Shown here: positions 38,058 to 48,712 of the stretch, piece after piece
Numbering within the stretch: the stretch's first letter is position 1
Layout of the letters: the number at the start of each line of letters is the position of its first letter
Translations under genes and position numbers: made by a program
Origin: Zanthoxylum bungeanum
Lineage: Eukaryota; Streptophyta; Magnoliopsida; Sapindales; Rutaceae
DNA length: 64,000 bases
Reading direction: 5' to 3'
Assembly: GCA_019454045.1 (NCBI GenBank)
Contig: SKCR01006513.1
Coordinates: 434,001 to 498,000, forward strand
Notes under the pieces: generated by a model
What the model was told of the DNA's origin: nothing
Database searches by the model: none
What the model saw: the letters and a program-made list of their open reading frames with translations, nothing else

Positions 38058-38672
38058 CTATGCACCGGACTTACGAGAATCCACAAGCATGGACTCGTAA
38101 TGGGTGAGATAATTATGCAGTTGGGTCAAAGAAAAAGTCAACTTATTCATAACATAGTTGCTTTTAAACTGCATGAAACTCTTCGGAAGAGTTCCCATAA
38201 TCATGGTCACTTGGCTACGCTCGTCAATACGAGCACCATGGGTTTCAGCAGTGTTGAGATAGGTCATCATCCTTAAGACATGCTCTCGGACTGATGTCCC
38301 ATCCTTCATCCTAGTAGTCATCGCTGAGACCATGGCCTCATGGCGTTGACGCTCCGAAGGCTGCCCAAACATGCCTTGTAATGACTCCATCATCTGAGAT
38401 ATTAGAGTCATAGGTTCATGCTTTGCAGCAAGAACCTCAGACATCCCTGCTAGCAAGTAGCAACAGACTTTTTCATTTGCTGCGACCCATTTCTGATAGG
38501 TATAGCGCATAGCTTGGCTAGCATTTTTGGCCAGCTCGGGAGGACTCTCCTTCGTCAGGACAAACTTTATGTCTTCACAGAACAGGATAGCGTTCATGTT
38601 ACTTTTCCACTTAATATAGTTTTCTCTCGTTAATTTATAATTTGAGAGTATGGAAATAATTGGAGAAACCAT
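38058..38672 (-). pseudogene. Copia C2: gag
   Basis: Frame of about 204 codons from the ATG at 38672-38670 (MVSPIISILSNYKLTRENY). It has the copia gag (UBN2-type) pattern: NYIKWKSNMNAILF, a Trp-containing helix (YQKWVAANEK), MTTRMKDGTSVREHVLRMM and IMGTLPKSF. It forms the capsid of the virus-like particle in functional relatives. It stops before the knuckle, so it is separated from protease by a frameshift. Confidence 0.85.
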
Positions 38673-40363
38673 GGCTGAAAAATAAAATAAACATGCATTA
38701 ACAGTCATTCATTGCATATTAAAATCATCAAATAATTTTAGCATAAAATTAAACATGATGCATGAACCATGAATAATGAATTAGAAATCTAAGAGAATTA
38801 CTATGCCACGGAAATATATCATCCCATAAGTAAGTACCGTCGTAGGGTAGGTCAAGTACTCGCATGATAGATCGAGACAATCTCAGTCAATTTAATACAT
38901 GTGGGAATAACTCTTATTCCTATATTAAACAACTACCATTTTATTTAATCAAGGAATTTTATTAACAGTTAATTATTCCTTTGTAAGTGTAATCTGCCGT
39001 TTCGGGATTCTTGGACTTAACAAGTGAAGTGCTGCCGTAGGGTAGGTCAGTTCACAAGATACATCTAGAATCCATATCCTCTCGGAACCCAAATCTGATA
39101 TTGACCCAAAATGGACATCATCCGTAGGGGGACGAAAGCAAAGCGGTCTCGAGGCGCCTTTTGAATCTCACGTTTTTGGACTAACAACGGAGATCGCGAG
39201 ATATACTATCGTATATCCCTCTCACACTCACTATTTTAAAATAAGGTTTCTATCTATAAAATATTTTAATTTGACTAGTGTGGATAAATATATGGCGGCT
39301 AAATCATAATTTTTATTTACACTAGTTTAACATAAGTGACCTAACCAGTTTTAACTCTTAAAATTGTATCACTAATATTTCATTAGTCTCTACTAATAGT
39401 TTTACTCAATTAAACTAATTTAATTAGAGTGGTATTAGTGAGCTATTATATTTTAACTCTTAAAATACTATAACACTAATAAGTTTAAAATTTATGGAAT
39501 TCTAAAAAGGCCAAAATTTTAATTAAACATTTTAATAAATCTTAGTGCGTTATAAAATCCAATGGTACATGGAATTGTATCTCCGAGTGCAGACCATATT
39601 ATCTTCCATTCGGATCGGCTATGGAATTTATATCCGGGTTTCCATCCTATATACCAATGGAATTTATTATGCACCAATTAAGCCCAATATATTAGAATTC
39701 AAATTTTAAACCATAAATCCAATTAATCTAATTAATTGATTTCTATGCATATCATATTCTAATTTAAATATTTTAAATTACATAAAATCATATTTTTATG
39801 TCTATAATGATAATGCATCTATGACATGTTATGGCATTTGAAATGCAAGAGTGGGCACCCTAAGCTATATGACATGTTATTCAAATAAATCGAAATAAAC
39901 TACATATAACATAAAAATATTTTGCATTGACCGGGCTCTTATTTTTCCTATACTAATCCAATTAGTACATAAGATTCACCAAGGCATTCCTTGGTCTTCA
40001 AATCCCGCTTCAAAGTGGTGTTGGCTCCTTTTGCGACTTCGGTGCTCCAAATTACAAAAAATGAAATTTTACATTGAAAAAATAATATTACAATAAATGT
40101 AAACAATGGCCTTATAGCCTTACATCCCAAAAAAAAAAACCAACTACAAAAATAAGAGCCGGAAAAATTTACGACCAATGCAAAATCCACTCATCACATG
40201 AAATAACAAAAACATTCATCATATGAATATTACTTGTGTCCACTCATCTAAACATGCATATCATATTTATAATTCATATAAATATATTAAAAACATAAAC
40301 TTAAGATGGAAAAAAAAAAAAGAAGGGTTAAGAACACTTTTCAACCTCACTCTAGATGCCAAT
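38673..40363 (-). other. Copia C2: leader and PBS
   Basis: 1.7 kb with no supported coding. The PBS next to the 5' LTR reads TGGCATCTAGAGTGAGG on the minus strand (near 40344-40360), a diverged Met-type site. The leader holds two exact copies of CGTAGGGTAGGTCA (plus orientation, 38841-38854 and 39036-39049) and a weaker third near 39123. Confidence 0.6.
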
Positions 40364-42694
40364 TGTAGGAAACACTTTCCTAACGCAGCAGAAACAGCTT
40401 AGGCACAATGATCGGACTTGGAAACTTTTTCTGCCCTACCCTTTGAGTTGCTGAATCTGAACAGCAGGTATACTGAAATTTTTCTTCTGTTTCGGACAAG
40501 ATTTTAGCCCTGGAATGCCCCCGAAATAGTCCCAAATAGCCCCTCGAACTGCAGTGAAATAACGAACTGTTTTGGACCCGTTACGTAAACGAAGTGCACC
40601 CAAAATAGCCCCTGATTTGCGTGACCTACTGTGATATTTTAGGTCTGATTTTCACTCAAAAAATAGTCCCAACTCAACCCCCAAAATTTCCCCAAGTGTT
40701 TCCCAAAATTTCGAATTAAAACAAATTCAAACGAAACACCGAAACCCCTTATAGCAAGATGCAGCAGTGAGGAAAATTACCCTCACTGCCGTGAATCAAA
40801 GATGAATGGAGGAGATGAATTTTTGTTCATTCAACACCAAAAGATCTTTCGTACTATATCTCACAACCAACGGAAACAAGTGTGGGCTTGACTCACACAA
40901 ATTAAATCTCTAAACACTTTAGAGAATCTTGTCACAATAATATTTTTCTTATTTTTGTTCTTGTTCTTATTTTTCTTTTCTCAACAATTGAGAGAGAATG
41001 AAGAAGAAGATTGAGGCTTGGTTTTTCAAGAATGAGATAGAGAAAAAATAAAATCAAATTTCCTTTATATACTTAGGTAAAAATTTTTCCAAAACAAAAC
41101 AACCATTCCCCTCCCTTTTAGGTGAAAATCGGCCTAGGCTATTAAATTGATTTAATTTTGTAACATATAATATTTAATTGCCATAATTAAAAGATGTTAC
41201 AATAATTAATTATGCCATTACCTTTCAAAAAGGTGTAACACCCAAATAAGAGATTTAATTTGCCAAAACAAATAAAACTCTTCCCTTTTCTTTTACTCCA
41301 AAATCGGCAATAGCATATTTTTCTTTATTAATTTTACAACATGTGATATTAACTTTCCATAAAGTCAAAGATGTTACAAAATCAAAAAGATTAATGTCAT
41401 TATTGATTTGTAACTTCCAAAATTAAATCAAGGGTTTCCAAAACCCATAATTTAGAAATTACAATCTTAGCCTTATTAAATTATATCATATATATAATTT
41501 AATATTTTGTATTTAATAACTATCATATAATTATTAATACCATATATTAACTTTTAATATATAGTTTCAAGTGTGACAAATAATATCATTAATCATATTA
41601 ATAATATTTATACATATGTGAGTATATAATTGGAGTATCCAATTATACTAAATCCGCTATAGTATATTGAACTAGCACGGGGACCAAATGGACCTACGGT
41701 TCCGAGCTCCAATAATCTCGAAATATTAATTAAGCTCTTAATTAAATATTCCGAATTATTAACTTTGGGTTATTCCACTAAAAAACTGGAGTTGCACTCT
41801 CGTTGCCGCAGATGATATATTAAGCCGAACCAAGTCGGTGTCCATCAATATAGTCATTACATACGAATTGACCCTTCACGAGTATCTAATAATTAGAGTC
41901 AGGTCATAATGTCTGTTATACCCCTCTAATTATTTTTACCTTAAGTACCATTGATTCTCTAATGAATGACTTATTCATAACCATTATGAATTTTAATCTT
42001 TCTATTCGTAACAGAAAGACTTGAGCGCTCAAATCGTTCAAACACCGAATCAACCCTTAAGAAAGAATCTCATCTACTTCTCGCAAGAAGGAGTGAAATC
42101 CATATCCATGTAAACGTCCCCAGCTACACAACAGATCATGCCCCCAAAATACGTAGCTATTGGTCGGGACTGCTACACCAACCTCACATTTGTAAATCAA
42201 AGGACATAGCCTACCATGTCGGAGTTCGTAGTACACTCAGGATTAAGATCAATCCATATATGACCATCTAGTAGATCGAAATGACTTTCTTGGTTTAACA
42301 GATATTATAAGAATATCATTTACATCTGGGTCCAGTCCTATATGATCGCATCATACAAGGTGCCTCCATTTTCATGTCTCTACATGGACGATCCGGATCA
42401 AGCTCGCCATGCAAATATAGAATGGACTACAGCTATAGATGAACCACAAACAAAGTACCCGCTTTGTTTGCTCTGTATGGACTATTTAAGATTACTAACT
42501 TCGGACTTAAATCATCTTGTGTATGACACTCATACACTAAGTCTGAAGGCACATAAGTAATCTAGGGTATTCAAGATGTTTTATAATATGCGAAAATTAA
42601 ATAAATAATTTGATAAATGAATAATGCATCGTTTTATTTCAAAACACATAAAAACGTTTACATCACATGTAGCTCTAGGGCATACATCCCAACA
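40364..42694 (-). repeat. 5' LTR of copia C2
   Basis: 2,331 bp, plus orientation TGTAGGAAACAC to CATCCCAACA. It is co-linear with 32388-34685 and carries an extra insertion of about 30 bp near 42155-42185 (GCTATTGGTCGGGACTGC). Confidence 0.87.
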
Positions 42695-43800
42695 ATACGA
42701 GTCACTGGTGAATAGGTGTCAAAGTAATCAAGGCCTTCCTTTTGTCTATAACCTTTTATGACAAGTCTTACCTTGTACTTATCTATTAATCCATCAGGTT
42801 TCATCTTCCGTTTGAATATCCATTTGTAGCTCAGTGGCTTACAACTTAGAGGAAGATCAACCAACTCCCAAGTATGGTTCTGTATGATGGAATCAATCTC
42901 ACTGTTGATAGCCTCTTTCCATAAAGGTATTTCTGGCGAAGACATTACTTCCTTATAGCTTTGAGGCTTATTTTCTAATAAGTATGTCAGAAAATCGGGA
43001 CCAAACGACTTAAATGTTCTTGCTCTTTTTCTACATCTAGGTTCAATTATCTCAATGTTTGTTATTTTTGACAATATCAATAGTTCTTTTGAGAGACTTT
43101 ATTCTTTGTCTTTCCTTACAAGGAAAGTCTCTTCAAAAAATATCGAATTCTTTGACTCAATTATAATATTCAGGACTTGTGTACCAAGAATCGATACGCA
43201 CTACTGTTGCGAGCATATCCAATGAATATACAATCAACAGTTTTAGGGTCCTATTCTAACCTTTTTAGGTTTAGGAAGCATTACTTTGGCAATATACCCC
43301 AAGACTTTCAGATATTTGTAGGAAGGTACATGAACTTTCCACAACTCATATGGTGTCTTGTCCAATCTTCTGTGACAAAGCTTGTTTAGAACGTAGTTCG
43401 TGGAAAGCAAGGCTTCCCACTACAAGTTCTGGGGTAAACTAGAGCTTGTAAACATGACGTTCATCATTTCCTTCAAAGTCTGATTTTTACGCTCAGCAAT
43501 CCCGTTTTGTCGAGGCAAATAAGGAGTAGTGGTTTCATGAAAAATTACATAATTGGAACAATATTTACCAAATGGTGACACATATTCACCACCTCTATCG
43601 CTCCTAATTCTTTTTATTTTCTTACCGAGTTGATTTTGAACATCGTTCTTATAGTGTACAAAGCTCTCAATAGCTTCATCTTTGCTCCTCAGTAAATACA
43701 CATAACAGAATCTTGTGCTATCATCGATAAAAGTGACAAAGTACTTTTTACTGCCTATTATTTGCACAATATTCATATCACACACATCAGTGTGTACAAT
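42695..43800 (-). pseudogene. Copia O: integrase and start of reverse transcriptase (broken)
   Basis: Minus strand: 43785-43420 holds the integrase core with VTFIDDSTRFCYVYLLRSKD (first Asp), RIRSDRGGEY (second Asp) and PRQNGIAERKNQTL (Glu). 43419-43081 continues with stops (RRLDKTPYELW). 43010-42695 holds the start of reverse transcriptase (WKEAINSEIDSI, KPLSYKWIFKRKMKPDG, EGLDYFDTYSPVT), cut by C2. On the right it is cut by gypsy G just after a VHTDVCD-type motif. Confidence 0.85.
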
Positions 43801-45652
43801 GTCAAATGATTACTAGTATCTAATAGGTTGATTGATTGATTTAAAATGGTGATGGTTTTAAAATTAAAAACAAGTAAATAAAATAACACGAAAGTATGAT
43901 TAAGAAAATTCAATATTAAGAAACTATCTAGGGTTGTGAATCTTTCTAATATCTTTTAAAAAGATGAAGTGGTTATTTAATGTTTTTGTAATAAATCGAT
44001 TTACTAACCTGGAACATGAAATTATGCAAAAGCCTTTGTCGATGGTCAGACGTAAATACCCAGTATAACCCAATTGAACCATATGTCTATGTCAACCAAA
44101 TTACCTGGATTCATTAAGATTATATTCTAATTAAGGTTACCCCCGCCCGACAGGTATATGTCTATCCTGTAAGGAAATCTATTAAAGGGTTATTTATCCT
44201 CAAGGAAGATCGTGGCCTATTGAGTCTAAGGCTGAAACCTAAAATTCATTTGTTAAGTTTATTTTAGGTTTACCAAATCAATCTTATTATTGGCCAGTTA
44301 ACAAGACGCATTAAGCTTAAGACTTAATAAGTAAACCTTTAAATTACTCAAACTATAAAATAACCCCTTATAAACTGATGATATTAGAATTCATCACAAC
44401 CTTAGATAACTAACTTAGTTACGACACATAACTAGGCTAGTAAAAACTTAAAAGTAAAGACATAAAGTAAAAATGCAGAAAATTAAATGTGGAAAAGTAA
44501 ATACTGAAAAGTAAAATTACAAAAATAAAATGCTAGGGTTAAAGAATCTAATTTTACCACTACTAATTTAGATATCTCCCTTAATATAATATATTAACTT
44601 GTGATAACATTACCAACCAGCCATATAAGCGGTAATCTGATTAAGTCAAATTAAGTCCAACCAGCCATTAAGGCAGTAATATTTGTCTATAAACCTGCCA
44701 TATATGCGGTAAATTACCAACCGACCAACCAGGCGGTATCATTGCTTAGTCAAGTTTAAACCTATTTAAAATAAATTACCAACCGACCAATATAGCGGTA
44801 TCATTATTAAGTCAAATTTTAAATAGTGAAATATTTACCTTTTACCCCAGCAAGGGGGAGTTACCTCCTCATTGCTTGAAAAGTAAAAACTGAAAAAGTA
44901 AAGAAATGAAAGGATTGTGCGTAAAAGTAAATTGCGGAAAGTAAAAACTGAAAAGTAAAGAAAAGAAAGTGCGAAAGCAAAAATTAATTACTGAAAGCTG
45001 TAAATAAACAAACAATATACAATCTTCTTAGTTATTCTTTAGGAATTTCAAAGAATAAAGTATGAATTTACAAATGAAATGGCTTGGTATTTATAGGTAA
45101 AATTTTACCTCCACCAAATCCATTATTAATTGCTTCACTAATTGCTTATCATGTTTGGTGGTGATTTGATAATTTTTATTATTTATTTATTAATTTATTT
45201 TTTTGCTTTGAAAATGACTTTAATAATTACACACAAAACACTTCTGGATGTTTCATCAATTTCGGGCATGAAATCTTCAGAAAATTGAAATTATTTTGTC
45301 TTTTAAAGTTGTATATCTTTGAGTCTTCTTTAATCTGGAACTTGAATCAGCTCAATCCGATATCGGAGTAAAACGTTATGCCCAAAAAACAACAGATATG
45401 CAAAATTGGAATTTCTAAAACTGCACTTTATCAAAACGCCCTTTCAAGTTTCCAATCTCCAAAATTAATATGTCAAGTCCAATATTTTCCCTTATTTGAC
45501 CCAAATTTCATCCTAAATGATTTCATTGAGTCCCAATATTATTTTATCTACAAAATAAACTAAAACATATCAAAACATTCATCAAACCCGAGAAACTAAA
45601 CAAAATATTAAGTAAAATGGGCGGTACATATTGATATATTTTCCGCTCAACA
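43801..45652 (-). repeat. 3' LTR of gypsy G (end-truncated)
   Basis: 1,852 bp matching 60011-61944. The first roughly 105 bp (plus orientation) of the partner LTR are missing, and the junction to O is abrupt (ACAAT|GTCAAATG). It ends TTTTCCGCTCAACA. It carries the ATTACC...GGTAAT mini-hairpin array at about 44605-44810. Confidence 0.82.
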
Positions 45653-46952
45653 CACCCTCAAACCTAACATTTTGCTAGTCCTCGAGCAAAACAACAAAAT
45701 AAAAATAAAATTAAACTAAGCCACTTTCGTAGGGATCACGATTGCATTTAGCGTATGGGACAAACCTTTAAACCCCTAGGTGTCCCTAGTGGACGAGTTG
45801 TAGTCTCGTGAGGGTTTACAGCAATGATACCCATAAATATTTTACAAAAGTAAAAAGATAGTAAAACTAATGCACAAAAAGTAAAAAGACAAGAGAAAAT
45901 ATAATAAAGAAGTTAGTGACTAATCAGGTGAAACTTCTACTCCAAGTCTCTAGTTGTTTTCTATCTTTCTAAATTATTGAATAAGAAAATTCTCTGATTA
46001 TATTTACCATTCTTCGTATACACAGCCAACAAAATATTAATCAATCTCATTTTTGCCCACAACAGTCACAAGTGTAGTTGATAAGAGAGTAATATTTTTG
46101 TTCTAAAGTTTTATCAGAATTCACACCTTTTTGTAGTAATATAATAATTTTTCTGATTTTTTCTTTGATTTTTTATTATTTTTTTATTTATATACAATAT
46201 CTTTCCATCTATGTAGCGAGTTTTGGGTCGGTGGCTCCCAAACCAGTTGGATTTAGAGCATCAGGTGTTAAGACACCCCTACGGACTTAATTACTCAGAC
46301 TTCAGATATGTATATATTTTGCAACATCATTGATCCATGTAGTGAGCTTTGGGCTAGTGACTCCCAGACCAGTTGGCTTTAGGGCACTAGATGTTAAAAC
46401 ACCCTTACAGACTTAATAACTCGGATCTCAGATGTTTTTTTTAACTCCATCACTTTTTGAGATGCTTCATCCATTAGACTAGAGCACTGAATATTACAAA
46501 CTTTTCAATTACAGCTCATGTCTGTATGTTACTATGCATATTGATAATACCTGTCAACTGAGCATATGAAGATCCATTTTAGTCAGTTTTATGGAGAATT
46601 TACAAATTAATTAATTCAAAAAGAATAAATAAAAATTAACTTGTTCCGAAAATAGGTTTGAAATACGTCTCAGGAGTGGAAACTCCTTACACAACTATCT
46701 CTTACCAATTTCACTCGATTAATCAAACACAAAAACATAAAATATAAAAATATAAAAATATAAAAATATAAATTTGATTTTTGTAAAATCTTTCAATTTT
46801 TTTGAATTTTTTCGAAAAAATTTGGACTAAAATAAGATACTATTGACTAATCCCCTCCCCCAAACCTAAATGAGACATTATCCCCAATGTCTTAAACAGT
46901 AGAAGAAAAGTTTAGAAGATAGTACCTGGTTAGCTGAAATTCTACAGGAAAA
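45653..46952 (-). other. Gypsy G: polypurine tract and 3' untranslated region
   Basis: The tract reads GTTTGAGGGTG on the minus strand just right of the LTR. Further right are two imperfect direct repeats of about 103 bp (46208-46310 and 46333-46434; both carry GTGGCTCCCA/GTGACTCCCA and CCAGTTGG) and an AT-rich 8-bp microsatellite near 46740-46772. No coding is supported up to the LOG stop codon. Confidence 0.65.
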
Positions 46953-47605
46953 TTAAAGGTTAAGATCCAGATTAATCCGACGCTTCTTACCACGATCATC
47001 CTCAGACCATTTTATCTTGGAAATGATAGGGTCAATTTGTGGTTCAAATGCTAAGATTTGGTCAATTAGATCCGGGGCAGTTCTGGCAGTAAAGATGAGT
47101 TCTTTCATAGGTTTTGTCACGAACATTTTCTTTGGGCATCATCAAGAAACACACAAAGAAAGTCATAAAATCCCTCAATGTTAAACAGCCCAATCGGTTT
47201 CTGGTGTATGTTCAAGTTCACCTAAGATAGCACTATAAAAATTTCCTCCAATGTGCCCAAGCCACCTGGCAAAGCAATAAAAGCATCACCACGGTTAATC
47301 ATTTCTATCAGTCGTTCAGACATACCTGGCACAATTAGTTCTTCTCTGTTTGATGGTCCAATAAGATTTGCCTCCGCCAAGGGTTTTGGGATGATTCCCA
47401 AGACTTGACTGCCTCCTTCCTGTACAGCCTTTGAAACGATCTCCATAAGTCCAAGATTGCCACCGCCATATACTAGGTGCATGTTCCTTTCAGCTAAGAT
47501 TCGACCCAATTCCTATTCTGCTTCTATGTATTGTGGTTTAACACCAACACTAGTATCGCAAAACACACAGATGTTTTCAACTCGTCTTCTTGAAGTGGCT
47601 TCCAT
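46953..47605 (-). pseudogene. LOG-type cytokinin riboside 5'-monophosphate phosphoribohydrolase, captured copy
   Basis: LOG enzymes release active cytokinin bases from their nucleotides. From the ATG at 47605 the frame gives VENICVFCDTSVG (first Rossmann strand), HLVYGGGNLGLM at residues 43-54, IIPKPL, then SERLIEM with the family's catalytic Arg at 98 and PGGLGTLEE at 113-121 (PGGxGTxxE, Glu121). The region is about 217 codons, the normal LOG length, and has no introns, whereas plant LOG genes have several, so it derives from a spliced RNA. Lesions: TAG at codon 31 (47515-47513), TAG at codon 128 (47224-47222, where relatives have Trp), and a frameshift near 47125-47135, after which the frame resumes (KELIFTARTAPDLIDQ) and ends RINLDLNL. 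It lies between the Cys-rich frame and the 3' LTR of gypsy G. Confidence 0.85.
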
Positions 47606-47856
47606 GTTGTACTCTGGATGTCTTCAAAAGTGCAATGATGAGTCGAATTTATAACACCTGAAAAGGGTGAGTAAAATAATAGCACTAGTACCTGCCAAAT
47701 AACAATTATTAGTTAAATAGTAAAATAAATCGTGATAGCCAAAAAAATCTGGATCCTGTCGAAGAAAATAAAAGAAAACAACAAAACAAATCACAATTAT
47801 TAGGAAAAGACAAAGAGATATAATATGTACAAGAAACGTAGTGACTTGATTAACGT

Positions 47857-48398
47857 CTATGCATTAGGGACAAGCTTCCCATCCAATTTTCTTATAAATT
47901 GGCAAACAGGGTCTTTTTGAGTCAGATTCCCGAGACTTAACTGTTGTCTTTCTTTTTGGAATTTTGTATGTAATTTGCGTATGGCAATATGAACATATCC
48001 ACTGGGATGCGTCTCAAGAGTTGAAGATAAATCATCTACAGACTCCTTACTCAAGCCATCCTTAATGTATTTAATTTTATCTTCGCGTTTATCAGACATC
48101 ATTCCTAAAGAACGACAACGAGTATTGCAATTCTAGCATGCACATTTGTAACAAACACCCATTTGCTTAGCTCTACGTTTCTTTACATAGGTGCTTTTTT
48201 TCCAAAACCGGGATTACAGGAATCAGAATACTCACCTGCTAATCGGACCCGTGCTTCGATTACCCAACGAATGTCATTAGGAACGCCATTAATCATTAGT
48301 AGTCTCATCCGTTCCAAGCGAGCTTTATAAACTTTCATCAGAGATTTTTGAGGGAGAGAAGGAAATTTCTTATGAAGATTTACGATAGCTTCTTCCAT
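47857..48398 (-). pseudogene. Small basic Cys-rich protein, nucleic-acid-binding-like (broken)
   Basis: From the ATG at 48398 (MEEAIVNLHKKF; an upstream in-frame ATG is at 48416) the frame runs 71 codons. It then shifts at a 7-A run (48195-48201) and continues as STYVKKRRAKQMGVCYKC, a strongly basic stretch running into closely spaced cysteines (C-x2-C-x-C-x2-C-x3-C, with a TAG at 48135-48133 inside). Then come RCRSLGMMSDKRED, IKYIKDG and a charged tail to 47857, about 180 codons in all. The basic run directly followed by CxxC, then a (I/F)KxIKDG-like strand, recalls the nucleic-acid-binding proteins (silencing-suppressor type) of plant flexiviruses. That likeness is from recollection of the family and needs a profile search. 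It could also be an unrelated plant zinc-binding protein. Confidence 0.6.
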
Positions 48399-48479
48399 CC
48401 TAAAATAACTTGACATGTGAAAACTAAACACACCAAATTAAATCACACCAAATCACAATATATACAAAAATTACATTGG

Positions 48480-48707
48480 TTACCTCCTTGCGAGCGCTAA
48501 GTTAACGTCGTCAGCTAGACGTGACTGCCCGAAGTAGGCTGGATCTGAAAGTGTGACACTTTCTTTTTGTCGCTCAAATGTTCTCCTCAATAGTGTTTGA
48601 AACATAGCTTCATATTTTTTTAACTGAGCTAGCACTTCTGCCATTACTGGTTCTTTTTCATGCTCCTGGCCGTTGTTCTGTTGCTGGAATTCAGGTGGTG
48701 GATAGTT
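48480..48707 (-). pseudogene. Gypsy G: gag, C-terminal end
   Basis: Continuation of gag across copia C3. The minus-strand frame KNYPPPEFQQQNNGQEHEK, then VMAEVLAQLKKYEAMFQTLL, ends NLALARR and a stop at 48480-48482. The Pro/Gln-rich stretch followed by a helix is usual for the end of Athila-type gag. Only 82 bp separate this stop from the Cys-rich frame, so pol is absent rather than hidden. Confidence 0.75.
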
Positions 48708-48712
48708 CTTTT

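Larger units (their letters stand above)
32388..42694 (-). mobile_element. Copia element C2, nested in O
   Basis: 10.3-kb minus-strand Ty1/copia element flanked by ATATG (32383-32387) and ATACG (42695-42699), a target duplication with one change. It carries two LTRs of about 2.3 kb, a PBS region, leader, gag, zinc knuckle/protease, integrase, reverse transcriptase, RNase H and polypurine tract. It is of a different family from C1/C3 by LTR sequence. Several domains are still long open frames, but with frameshifts and an altered reverse-transcriptase active site. Confidence 0.9.

Noticed and set aside
44580..44830. Repeats in the gypsy LTR considered as a CRISPR-like or satellite array
   Set aside because: Units are degenerate, unevenly spaced and inside a plant LTR. 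They are hairpin-like sub-repeats, not an array of spacers.
45378..45563. Frame repeated at 61670-61855
   Set aside because: Same position in the two gypsy LTRs. No domain and no sign of coding constraint.
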